From positions 5,642,001 to 5,706,000 of the forward strand of contig NZ_CP051204.2 of assembly GCF_012516375.2 (NCBI RefSeq): a DNA stretch of 64,000 bases, written 5' to 3'. Source of the stretch: Chitinophaga oryzae. GTDB lineage: Bacteria; Bacteroidota; Bacteroidia; Chitinophagales; Chitinophagaceae. The position numbers and the translations under genes are program-made. Below the pieces are notes generated by a model. It was given only the letters and a program-made list of their open reading frames with translations, was not told where the DNA came from and did not search any database. Each line of letters starts with the position of its first letter. The first letter of the stretch is position 1. Below, piece after piece: positions 16,989-25,258 of this stretch.

Positions 16989-18567
16989 ATTTTACAATCG
17001 TAAACTGATCGGTGACCGGTGTCAGCGCCGCCAGCACGCGGTCCAGGAAAGCGGGACCTTCCGCCGCATACCAGGGCATAAAGTTCTCTTTGCGCTCCTG
17101 CAACGAACCTCCGGGGAACAGCTTGTTTTTCACCTGCTTGATCTGGTCGGTCTGCCAGGCAAATTTTTTCTTCTCCGCCCGGAGAAACTTATGCTCCAGT
17201 TTACCGATGGATTTCAAAGCGCGGCTTCTTTCCGCTCCTGTACTGGCTACGAGTGTAATATCTATGCTGCGGGCCTTTGCTTCCAGGCTGTCATACAGCT
17301 TTTCAATGGCAGCATATTCTTCTTTCAGTACCAGCGCCGCATTGGTATGCTTTTTCACATAGGCGTTCACGATATCGTCCGTGGTAGCGAACAATTCCGC
17401 TGTGGTGATGCCCAGTTTATCCAGCCGCCGGGCCGATTGCTCGTCTGCCAGCAACAGGGAATTGCGCAGCAACAGTACCGGGAAAGGCACGCCGTAATGG
17501 GTAAAAAGATCCTTTAGTTCCAGCCAGTAGGCGATTTCACCACCGCCGCCAATGAAAGCAATATTGGGCAGGACCGTTTCCTGGAACATGCCCCGCAGGA
17601 TCACGTTGGGACTAAACCGCTCCGGATGCGCTTCCAGTTCTTTTTCCAGCGCAGCAGCGTCAAATTTCAACGGGGTGTGTAATACTTTCCACTGATCGCC
17701 TTCCTGCACGATGCGTTCCCGCATATCGTCTTTCAGGTAAAACAGGTTGATCTCGCGCGGGTTCGCCTGCACTTTATAATGGGCGCCCAGTTGTTCGAGC
17801 GTCTTGTTAACGATGCCGTGCGACGCCTGGTGAAACAGCTCGTCTTTCATCACCGGGATGTAGAGGCGTTTCAGCGCAGGGCTGTCCGGCACCAGCACCA
17901 CCAGCCCGTAGCGGCCGAACAGCGCATGTACCAGGTACAACGTGGCATCCTGGATATTGCGGTGCTCCAGGTAAGCTTTACGCAGCAGCGCTATCAGCTC
18001 TTCTGCATGCGGCGCGTACCCGAGCATATCTTTTATTTGTCCGATCAGTTGCTCCAGTCCTTCCGGACGCATACGGCCCACAGCCCCCTGCTGTCCTGCA
18101 GCCCAGGTCAGCGTCTTCCCTTCCAGGTAAATGCTGCCCAGTTCATCCAGGTCAGCGTCTTCGCTGCCCATATAATATACCGGCACAAACTGATGCTGCG
18201 GGTGCTGCTGTTGCAGTTCCCGGCACAGTTTGATGGCTTGCAGTATCTTATAAACAAAGTACAGGTAACCGGTAAATACGTTGGGCTGGTGGGCGGTCGT
18301 TACCGTGAACGTCTGTGCATCGGCCAGGCGGGCAATATTGTCCTGCACGGCCTGCACCGGCTCCAGGTGTTCATATTGCTGTTGCAGTGCCGCTACCAGC
18401 GCTGCCCTGGGAGTGTTAAACTGCTTCCTGGCGGCTATAGCAGCAGTAAAATCCGGATGAGTAGAGGAATAGGTGTAGAAAGGTCTGATCTGTGGCGCAT
18501 CTGCTAAAAAATCTGTTACCAGCTGATTAAAAAAGCCTGTCTTCCCGTAAGGAATATACTCGAGCAT
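16987..18567 (-). CDS. bshC: Putative cysteine ligase BshC
   Basis: The 526-residue product matches BshC, which in bacillithiol synthesis adds cysteine to glucosaminyl-malate in the cytoplasm. Supporting segments are TGFFNQLVTDFL at the N-terminus, ANQPNVFTGYLYFVYK as TTAHQPNVFTGYLYFVYKI near 90-108, FVPVYYMGSEDADLDEL, and a C-terminal coiled coil (about 415-500). ATG at 18567 begins MLEYIPYGKTGF as in relatives; an in-frame TTG nine codons upstream is less likely. BshA and BshB are not nearby. Bacteroidota use bacillithiol or close variants, so the thiol made here is probably of that type. Confidence 0.88.
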   Translation of the reverse strand: MLEYIPYGKTGFFNQLVTDFLADAPQIRPFYTYSSTHPDFTAAIAARKQFNTPRAALVAALQQQYEHLEPVQAVQDNIARLADAQTFTVTTAHQPNVFTGYLYFVYKILQAIKLCRELQQQHPQHQFVPVYYMGSEDADLDELGSIYLEGKTLTWAAGQQGAVGRMRPEGLEQLIGQIKDMLGYAPHAEELIALLRKAYLEHRNIQDATLYLVHALFGRYGLVVLVPDSPALKRLYIPVMKDELFHQASHGIVNKTLEQLGAHYKVQANPREINLFYLKDDMRERIVQEGDQWKVLHTPLKFDAAALEKELEAHPERFSPNVILRGMFQETVLPNIAFIGGGGEIAYWLELKDLFTHYGVPFPVLLLRNSLLLADEQSARRLDKLGITTAELFATTDDIVNAYVKKHTNAALVLKEEYAAIEKLYDSLEAKARSIDITLVASTGAERSRALKSIGKLEHKFLRAEKKKFAWQTDQIKQVKNKLFPGGSLQERKENFMPWYAAEGPAFLDRVLAALTPVTDQFTIVK

Positions 18568-18685
18568 ATTACGTGTCGAATTACAAATGATCAATAAAAG
18601 TAACGGATATATCTGAATACATCGAAACTTTTGAATGTACGAAGTTAGAGAAGAAATTGTGATTTCAGGTTTTTTACTACTGAAA

Positions 18686-18718
18686 TTTGATGGGCGGGTA
18701 AATGTGGATTGGAATTTG
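18686..18718 (+). promoter_or_regulatory. Candidate promoter of the GT4 gene
   Basis: TTTG (18686-18689), 21 bp, then GGAATTTG (18711-18718) resembles the Bacteroidota TTTG/TAnnTTTG pair, with GG in place of TA. It ends 31 bp before the start codon. Confidence 0.35.
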
Positions 18719-18749
18719 CCGTAAAGGCTGATCGGAAAACCGGAACACT

Positions 18750-19754
18750 ATGAAGATCGCAATCCTTTCGCCTGTAGCCTGGCGGACCCCACCCCGGCAT
18801 TATGGCCCCTGGGAACAAATGGCTTCCAATCTTGCCGAAGGACTGGTGGCACGCGGCGCAGACGTGACCCTCTTCGCCACCGGCGATTCCCTCACCCAGG
18901 GCAAGCTGGCATGGATCTGCCCGCAGGGATACGAGGAAGACCGGAACGCAGACGCCAAAGTCAATGAGTGTATGCACATCAGCTACCTGATGGAACAGGC
19001 GCACCATTACGATATCATCCACAATCATTTCGACTTCCTGCCACTTACCTACTCCCGGCTGATTCATACCCCCATGGTGACCACCATTCACGGCTTTTCT
19101 TCGGAGAAAATCGTCCCGGTATACCAGCGCTACAACCAGGTGGGGCATTATGTAGCCATCAGCAATGCCGACAGGCATCCCCGGCTGCAGTACAAAGCCA
19201 CCGTCTACAATGGCGTAAGGCCCGGTGATTTTGCCTTTAACCCGGCGCCCGACGATTACCTGCTGTACTATGGCCGCATTCATCCCGACAAAGGCACGCA
19301 CGACGCCATAAAGATTGCGCTGCAGGCCCGGCGCCGCCTGTTGATAGCGGGTATCATCCAGCAGCAGGATTATTTTGAAGAAATGGTAAAACCTTTTATA
19401 GATGATGAACAGATCAGCTACCTGGGGTCTGTAGGTGGTCCTGCGCGCAGTGAACTGCTGGGTAAAGCCAGCGCCCTGCTGCACCCGATTCATTTTAACG
19501 AACCCTTTGGGCTGAGCGTGGCCGAAGCGATGTTGTGCGGCACCCCCGTCATCGCTTTCAATAAAGGCGCCATGCCGGAACTGATACTGGACGGGCGCAC
19601 CGGCTATTTAGTCAACACCGTGGACGAAGCAGTGGCTGCTGTGGAAGCCCTGGGCCAGCTGGACCGGTACGCCAGTCATCTGCATGCACACGAGCATTTC
19701 ACTACCGACCGGATGACGGCCGATTACCTGAAAGTATACCAGTCGCTTGGATAA
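18750..19754 (+). CDS. Glycosyltransferase family 4
   Basis: The 334-residue protein has the GT-B fold of family GT4. The N-terminal domain holds HNHFDFLPLTYSRL and the segment TTIHGFSSEK. The C-terminal donor-binding half has YGRIHPDKGTHDAIK and the E-x7-E motif EPFGLSVAEAMLCGTPV at about 250-266. These are retaining enzymes that use a nucleotide sugar in the cytoplasm. It converges with the GH130 gene with only two bases between stop codons. That layout suggests a functional link with the glycogen/GH130 operon, which is inference. It does not resemble BshA despite being next to bshC. Confidence 0.87.
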   Translation: MKIAILSPVAWRTPPRHYGPWEQMASNLAEGLVARGADVTLFATGDSLTQGKLAWICPQGYEEDRNADAKVNECMHISYLMEQAHHYDIIHNHFDFLPLTYSRLIHTPMVTTIHGFSSEKIVPVYQRYNQVGHYVAISNADRHPRLQYKATVYNGVRPGDFAFNPAPDDYLLYYGRIHPDKGTHDAIKIALQARRRLLIAGIIQQQDYFEEMVKPFIDDEQISYLGSVGGPARSELLGKASALLHPIHFNEPFGLSVAEAMLCGTPVIAFNKGAMPELILDGRTGYLVNTVDEAVAAVEALGQLDRYASHLHAHEHFTTDRMTADYLKVYQSLG

Positions 19755-19756
19755 GG

Positions 19757-21226
19757 TTATACGCCGTCTGCTTTGATCTGGGCCAGCAGCTTTTCGAGGT
19801 TGACAGTAGCGAAACCGGAGGCATAATCGGAGAGGCCGTAGGGAATGATCAGTTCATCGTTGTGTATAATAGAACCGCAGGAATAAAGCACATTGGGCAC
19901 GTAACCTTCTCTTTCGTCTTTATTGGGCATCAGCAATGGTTCCCGCAGGCGGCCGATCTCCGTGCCGGGATCTTCGAGGTCCAGCAGGCTGGCGCCAATG
20001 CAATAGGTGCGCATGGGACCTACGCCATGTGTGATCACCAGCCAGCCTTCCGGCGTTTCGATCGGTGACCCGCAGTTGCCTACCTGTACAAACTCCCAGG
20101 GGTATTTAGGTGTCTGCAGGATCTGCGGGTTTTCCCATATGTTGATTTTATCGGAATACATAATGTATCCGTTGATACCATCAATTCGGGAGATCATCAC
20201 ATATTTCCCGTTGATCTTGCGGGGAAAGAGGGCCAGGTTTTTATTCTGGGCCCCCTCTCCGTACAAGGGCATAATTTTAAAATTATAGAAGTCTTCAGTG
20301 GACAACAGCTTGGGCTGGATAGTGATGCCGTCAAATGCGGTGTAGGTGGCGTAGTAGGTAACGTCGCCATCTTCCCCTTTGTATTTCACAAAGCGGGCGT
20401 CTTCAATACCCCGGCTTTCGGCGTCGGAATACGGGAAGATCACCCGGTCGGAGATGTCCGTGTCCAGCGAGAAATTCAGTTCGTAATAAGAGTCTGCCAG
20501 CCAGAGCAACCTTTCCAGCGCTTTTTTCACCAGGTGGTCTACCTGGTAGCGTTGCTGCATTTCGCGGATCACTTTTTTCAGGGACATGTACTCAAATTCG
20601 TCCGACAGGCTGTTCATCACCTCCTGCATCACGGGGTCCGGCAGTTTGATGGAAACCGCATTCTGAAAAAAGGTCTCTTTTTTATACATGGCATTGCGGA
20701 TCACTTCCGCTTCATCCACGTAGTTGCCGGCCGCTTGCAGCGTAATCTGGTTGTTGCGGTCGATGATACCGCTGCGGAAAGCGATGGACGAGATATGCCC
20801 TTCGCCGACGGCGCGGAAGCTGAGGATCACTCTTTTCTCCCCTTCCTCCAGCCCGCTCTGGTCCACATCTTCAATCAGCGACGGATTAAAAAAGGCGGCA
20901 GATTCAATAGAATACTCATTGGTAAAATACGAGCCTGTCAACAGTTTTCTCTTCAGGGACAATTCATCATAATTGACCTGAACCGCAGCAAAAAGATGCC
21001 GGATCCTGTCTGCATGTTTCTCGAAAATGCGGGTAATATTGCGGTGGCGCCGGGAGAACTCTCTCAGTATAGGCGTTATCGTTACATCCACCTGCTCATC
21101 GCTCATGGCGGCAACATGTTGTATAATGGATTTGGCCCTGGCTTCGCCATTGAAAAAAAACCTGGCTACCACTCTTTTCAGATCAGGATAGATCTTCGTA
21201 GGTTTCCGCTCAATTGACACTCGCAT
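19757..21226 (-). CDS. Glycoside hydrolase family 130 (mannoside phosphorylase-like)
   Basis: The 489-residue protein has an alpha-helical N-terminal extension (about 1-150) and a five-bladed beta-propeller of family GH130. The signature GIEDARFVKY lies near 265-275, WEFVQVGNCGSPIETPEGW near 395-413, and GVGPMRTY soon after. Characterised GH130 members reversibly phosphorolyse beta-linked mannosides, and some are hydrolases. The exact linkage cannot be read here. It is the last gene of a probable operon glgA-glgC-GH130 (spacings 51 and 13 bp). It may recycle a mannose- or glucose-containing intracellular oligosaccharide, as inferred from this context. The protein has no signal peptide and is probably cytoplasmic. 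Confidence 0.85.
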   Translation of the reverse strand: MRVSIERKPTKIYPDLKRVVARFFFNGEARAKSIIQHVAAMSDEQVDVTITPILREFSRRHRNITRIFEKHADRIRHLFAAVQVNYDELSLKRKLLTGSYFTNEYSIESAAFFNPSLIEDVDQSGLEEGEKRVILSFRAVGEGHISSIAFRSGIIDRNNQITLQAAGNYVDEAEVIRNAMYKKETFFQNAVSIKLPDPVMQEVMNSLSDEFEYMSLKKVIREMQQRYQVDHLVKKALERLLWLADSYYELNFSLDTDISDRVIFPYSDAESRGIEDARFVKYKGEDGDVTYYATYTAFDGITIQPKLLSTEDFYNFKIMPLYGEGAQNKNLALFPRKINGKYVMISRIDGINGYIMYSDKINIWENPQILQTPKYPWEFVQVGNCGSPIETPEGWLVITHGVGPMRTYCIGASLLDLEDPGTEIGRLREPLLMPNKDEREGYVPNVLYSCGSIIHNDELIIPYGLSDYASGFATVNLEKLLAQIKADGV

Positions 21227-21239
21227 GTGTATTGTTTTG

Positions 21240-22511
21240 TTAGATGTTGAATCCGTCCGGCAGGACTACTCCTTTTTTAACAACAACAATGCCGTCTTTC
21301 ACCGTATATTTTTCAAAGTCTCCATCCGGTAGATGGTCTCCGCCCTGAATGTGTACGTTGTTTCCGATACTGCAGTTCTTGTCAATAATCGCCTTGTCGA
21401 TCACACAGTTTTCGCCGATGCCCATGGGCGGACGGCCTTCCGCGCTGGCCCTGTCCAGTTCGTCGAGGGTCTGGTAGTAGTCACTGCCCATGATATACGT
21501 ATTAGAGACGACCGAGCCCCTGCCGATGCGGGTACGGATACCCACCACGCAACGTTCCAACCGGCTTGCCATAATAATACAACCGTCGGCGATGATTGTT
21601 TTCTCCATGGTACCGGATATTTTGGCGGGGGGAAGCATCCGCGCGCGGGAATAGATGGTCTGCGATTCGTTGAACAGGTTAAACTGCGGTATATCGTCTG
21701 TGAGCCCGATATTGGCTTCCCAGAAAGAGGAGATGTTACCGATGTCGGTCCAGTAGCCTTCATACTGGTAACTGAATACGCGGGCCTTTGCTTCGATGGC
21801 TTCCGGGATCACCTGCTTGCCGAAGTCGGCCGCCTCCGGTTGTTTGCCCAGCATATCGAAGAGCACGTCCCGGCTGAAGATATAGATACCCATACTGGCG
21901 AGGTACACGCGGCCTGCGTTTTTCATTTCGTCGCTCACCTCAGACGCCCACGGCGGCAGCACGTCCTGCGACGGCTTTTCTGTAAAGGAGACGATAGCTC
22001 CGGAGGCATCTGTTTTCAGGATACCGAAATCCGACGCTTCTTTGGCAGCCACCGGGATGGTAGCGATAGAGATCTCAGCGCCGGTTTCGATATGATGGTT
22101 GATCATATCGCGGAAGTCCATCTGGTATAACTGGTCGCCGGAGAGGATCAGCACATATTTAAAATCGAAATTCTCCACATGGTGCAGGCACTGCCTTACA
22201 GCGTCTGCGGTGCCCTGGTACCAGGTGGGGTTATCGGGCGTTTGTTCGGCAGCGAGGATGTCTACGAATCCTTTGTCGAAATGACTGAAATGGTACGAGT
22301 TTTTGATGTGTTTGTTAAGCGAGGCGGAGTTGAACTGGGTTAAAACGAAAATACGGTTCAGTTCCGCGTTCAGACAGTTGGAGATGGGAATATCCACCAG
22401 TCTGTATTTACCGGCAAGGGGCACTGCCGGTTTGGAACGGCGACGGGTAAGGGGATATAAGCGGGTACCTGCACCGCCTCCGAGGATAATGGATATTACA
22501 TCTTTAGTCAT
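21240..22511 (-). CDS. glgC: Glucose-1-phosphate adenylyltransferase
   Basis: The 423-residue enzyme makes ADP-glucose from glucose-1-phosphate and ATP, the committed step of bacterial glycogen synthesis. The N-terminal nucleotidyltransferase domain shows GGGAGTRLYPLTRRRSKPAV (7-26), DIPISNCLN and the substrate loop around YWTDIGNISSFWEANI. The C-terminal third is a left-handed beta-helix. Length and motifs are normal for GlgC. It sits between glgA upstream and GH130 downstream, and the short spacing suggests joint transcription. Confidence 0.96.
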   Translation of the reverse strand: MTKDVISIILGGGAGTRLYPLTRRRSKPAVPLAGKYRLVDIPISNCLNAELNRIFVLTQFNSASLNKHIKNSYHFSHFDKGFVDILAAEQTPDNPTWYQGTADAVRQCLHHVENFDFKYVLILSGDQLYQMDFRDMINHHIETGAEISIATIPVAAKEASDFGILKTDASGAIVSFTEKPSQDVLPPWASEVSDEMKNAGRVYLASMGIYIFSRDVLFDMLGKQPEAADFGKQVIPEAIEAKARVFSYQYEGYWTDIGNISSFWEANIGLTDDIPQFNLFNESQTIYSRARMLPPAKISGTMEKTIIADGCIIMASRLERCVVGIRTRIGRGSVVSNTYIMGSDYYQTLDELDRASAEGRPPMGIGENCVIDKAIIDKNCSIGNNVHIQGGDHLPDGDFEKYTVKDGIVVVKKGVVLPDGFNI

Positions 22512-22562
22512 AGTGTGGACGTTGGTTTAGATTAGGAAATCGCTGCGCGTTATCGTGATTAG

Positions 22563-23981
22563 TTAACCTTTCATACTGTTGTAAACATCGAGGTACTGCT
22601 GTGCCGAGCGTCCCCAGGAATGATTGAGCCGCATGCCACGCAGGCGGATTTCCGAGAGATGGGCGGTATCGTTGAACAGTTCCACCGCACGTTTTACGGA
22701 GTAACAGGCATCCCATACCCCTGCCTGATTAAAACGTATGCCAAATCCGCCGGGGTCTCCAAAATCGGTCACGGTATCTTTTAAGCCGCCGGTGCTGCGG
22801 ACCATCGGCACGGTACCATAACGCAGGGCATAGAGCTGGTTAAGCCCGCAGGGCTCCACTCTTGACGGCATCAGCAGGAAATCGCTGCCGGCATAGATCA
22901 GGTGTGACAGTGCTTCATTATATCCTATATGCAGGTTAAAACCGTAGCTAACATCATGTCGGGTTTGTTGTAGTGACCATTCCACATGTGGATCACCGCT
23001 ACCCAGTACGAGGAAGTTTACCTCGCCCGGCAGCTCATGCAGGCTGCGGCCAATAATCTCCGGCAGCAGATCGGCGCCCTTGTCCCCTACCAGCCGGCCG
23101 ATAAACGATACCAGCGGCAGCGACGAATCGAGGCCGAAGCGTTCACAGAGGACCTGCTTGTTTTCCTTTTTACCCTGTGCCACCGTTTCCAGGTCATAAT
23201 TGGCCTGTACCATATGGTCCGTCTCCGGGTCCCACACTGCGGTGTCTATACCGTTGATAATGCCGACTGTTTTAGCCCTCTCATGATTGATCAGCCGCTC
23301 CAGTCCGTTGGCATTTTGGTACAGTTCTTCCAGGTATCCCGGCGATACGGTGGTGACCTTCCAGGCGCATTTGACGGCCGCCGCCAGCGGGTTAATGGCG
23401 CCGCCCCAGTCCAGCAGGCCGGCTTTCCACAGATCGAAAGACGGGATGAGGTACAGCTTGTCCCACCCAAACTGGCCCTGGTACTGGGCATTATGGATGG
23501 TGAGCACGGAAGGGATGTCCCGCATACGCTCATATTTATAACCGTAACTCATCAGAAAGGGAATCAGGCCGGTGTGGTGGTCGTGGCAATGCACAACATC
23601 GGGCTGGTGGTTCCATTCGTTGACCCAGTCCAGCACAGCAATCTGAAATGCCAGGAACCGTTCTGTATCGTTGGGATAACCGTAAACGCCCGGCGTATCC
23701 AGCAGACCGGGGATGTCTACCAGGTAAAGGTCAAAGCCCAGTTCATTGTTCCTTTCTTTTAACACATTGAAATGATACCAGTCGTGCCCCAGCCACATCC
23801 CCGCCTGGTGCACCACGTCAAATTCATGCGTATCGTAATACTTGTTCCTGTAGGCCGGCACCACCACTTTGGCGATAGACCCGAGCTCGTATTGGTATTT
23901 GGGCAATGCCCCTACCACGTCACCGAGCCCACCTACTTTGGCTACCGGGTAACATTCCGCGCTAACGTGTAAAATTTCCAT
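22563..23981 (-). CDS. glgA: Glycogen synthase (ADP-glucose type)
   Basis: The 472-residue GT5 enzyme elongates alpha-1,4-glucan from ADP-glucose. It begins with SAECYPVAKVGGLGDVVGAL, which contains the KxGGL donor-binding motif (K15). It has the C-terminal E-x7-E-type motif VEPCGLNQLYALRYGTVP. The length matches bacterial GlgA. It is the first gene of the glgA-glgC-GH130 operon. The 179-bp gap before it is A/T-rich and must hold the promoter, but no exact TAnnTTTG match was found on this strand. Confidence 0.95.
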   Translation of the reverse strand: MEILHVSAECYPVAKVGGLGDVVGALPKYQYELGSIAKVVVPAYRNKYYDTHEFDVVHQAGMWLGHDWYHFNVLKERNNELGFDLYLVDIPGLLDTPGVYGYPNDTERFLAFQIAVLDWVNEWNHQPDVVHCHDHHTGLIPFLMSYGYKYERMRDIPSVLTIHNAQYQGQFGWDKLYLIPSFDLWKAGLLDWGGAINPLAAAVKCAWKVTTVSPGYLEELYQNANGLERLINHERAKTVGIINGIDTAVWDPETDHMVQANYDLETVAQGKKENKQVLCERFGLDSSLPLVSFIGRLVGDKGADLLPEIIGRSLHELPGEVNFLVLGSGDPHVEWSLQQTRHDVSYGFNLHIGYNEALSHLIYAGSDFLLMPSRVEPCGLNQLYALRYGTVPMVRSTGGLKDTVTDFGDPGGFGIRFNQAGVWDACYSVKRAVELFNDTAHLSEIRLRGMRLNHSWGRSAQQYLDVYNSMKG

Positions 23982-24065
23982 GCTAAATAATTGATAATCT
24001 ATCTTAAGTTAACTTGTAAAAACAAAAAAACAAAAGGTTTCCACTATTTTATTTTAGCAGTGTGT

Positions 24066-24100
24066 TTTGCCCCTGCGGCCCCCTGCTTTTAGTATATTTG
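24066..24100 (+). promoter_or_regulatory. Promoter of the DUF72 gene
   Basis: TTTG at 24066-24069 and TATATTTG at 24093-24100 match the Bacteroidota -33 and -7 elements with 23 bp between them. The start codon lies 60 bp downstream. Confidence 0.6.
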
Positions 24101-24160
24101 CAGTACCTGCCTTTGTCCCTTTTACCATGATTGTCATGTACCCCCTTAAAACCGCTTGTT

Positions 24161-25060
24161 ATGGATTTTGGCCGTGTTACACCTGCGGAGCTGGAAGAAC
24201 TGGACTTTAAACTGCCCGCAGAACCGCTCTTCAACAAAAAAGTGCTGAAAGGCAAGCCCGTAAAGAAACCGCAGGCCTGGCTGGGCTGTGCCAAATGGGG
24301 CCGCAAGGAATGGATCGGGAAAATATATCCCAAAGGCACCAGGGAAGCCCGGTTCCTGGCCGAATACGTGCGGCATTTCAACAGCATTGAGCTCAACGCC
24401 ACGCACTACCAGATCTATGGTCCGGACACCATCTCCAAATGGGACGCACCGGCCAAAGGCATGGAATTCAAATTCTGTCCCAAAGTGCCACAGGCCATCA
24501 GCCATTTCAGCAATCTCAGTCCCGCTACCGCCGGCCCTAAGACCACCTCTTTCCTGGAGGGCGTGCTGGCCTTCGGCAAACACCTCGGCCCTATTTTCCT
24601 GCAGCTGAGCGACAAATACGGCCCTGCCAAACGGAATGCGTTGTACGATTACCTTGCCTCCCTGCCCACCGACCTGCAGTTTTTCCTGGAAGTAAGACAT
24701 AAAGAATGGTATGAAGACGAAGCCGTCCGGCTGGAGCTGTTCGAGAAGCTGCGGGAGCTGAAAGTAGGCGCCATCATCACCGATACCGCCGGCAGAAGGG
24801 ACTGCGCCCATATGCACCTCACCGTTCCGAAGATATTCATCCGTTTTGTGGGCAACAGCCTGCATCCTACCGACTACACCCGTATCGACGACTGGGCCAA
24901 CCGTATCAAATACTGGCTGGACAACGGCCTGCAGGAAGTTTATTTCTTCATGCACATGCACGACGAGGCGCTGTCGCCCGACCTGGCGGCCTATCTGGCT
25001 GACAGGATAGAAGCCGTTTGCGGCCTCCAGGTAAAAAAGCCGCAATTTGTAAAGGAATAG
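24161..25060 (+). CDS. DUF72 domain protein
   Basis: The 299-residue protein belongs to the DUF72 (YecE-like) TIM-barrel family. Supporting segments are LGCAKWGRKEWIGKIYP near 42-58, FNSIELNATHYQIY, FKFCPKVPQAISH and PIFLQLSDKYG. The C-terminus has FIRFVGNSLHPTDY and EVYFFMHMHDEA. The family has no established enzymatic reaction, though its fold resembles sugar-phosphate isomerases and endonuclease IV. ATG at 24161 is preferred because a perfect promoter ends at 24100; a TTG at 24131 in the same frame is less likely. The gene stands alone, divergent from glgA. Confidence 0.87.
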   Translation: MDFGRVTPAELEELDFKLPAEPLFNKKVLKGKPVKKPQAWLGCAKWGRKEWIGKIYPKGTREARFLAEYVRHFNSIELNATHYQIYGPDTISKWDAPAKGMEFKFCPKVPQAISHFSNLSPATAGPKTTSFLEGVLAFGKHLGPIFLQLSDKYGPAKRNALYDYLASLPTDLQFFLEVRHKEWYEDEAVRLELFEKLRELKVGAIITDTAGRRDCAHMHLTVPKIFIRFVGNSLHPTDYTRIDDWANRIKYWLDNGLQEVYFFMHMHDEALSPDLAAYLADRIEAVCGLQVKKPQFVKE

Positions 25061-25092
25061 AAGAGTCCGTTTGCCCAGGAAGACGGGCACTT

Positions 25093-25194
25093 TCCAACAT
25101 TCAAATTGCAGGTTATTTAGGCATCAGCCATGAATTTCTCAGCAAAATCAGAAGAAAGATCGCCGAAAAAATAACCTGTTATTTCATTTATTGA
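25093..25194 (+). pseudogene. C-terminal remnant of a Crp/Fnr-family regulator
   Basis: The frame through 25093-25194 reads SNIQIAGYLGISHEFLSKIR and onward, ending KIAEK before a short tail and TGA. This is the typical recognition-helix end of Bacteroidota Crp/Fnr regulators (IASYLGITPExLSRIRKKI). The cyclic-nucleotide-binding domain, dimer helix and start codon are all absent, since the DUF72 gene ends only about 30 bp before. It is therefore a 3' relic, probably left by a deletion or by insertion of the adjoining gene. Confidence 0.6.
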
Positions 25195-25226
25195 ACTTGT
25201 TTAATGGTGGCCGAAGAAGCATGGTC

Positions 25227-25234
25227 TAGTTTTG
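25227..25234 (+). promoter_or_regulatory. -7 promoter element of the MBL-fold gene
   Basis: TAGTTTTG is an exact TAnnTTTG match 24 bp before the ATG at 25259. It overlaps an alternative TTG start at 25232, which is therefore rejected. Confidence 0.6.
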
Positions 25235-25258
25235 TGGTATCATTTGAGCAAAAAAAGC

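Noticed and set aside
18750..19754. BshA (first enzyme of bacillithiol synthesis), because of its position beside bshC
   Set aside because: The N-terminus and acceptor loop do not resemble BshA, and the gene is divergent from bshC.
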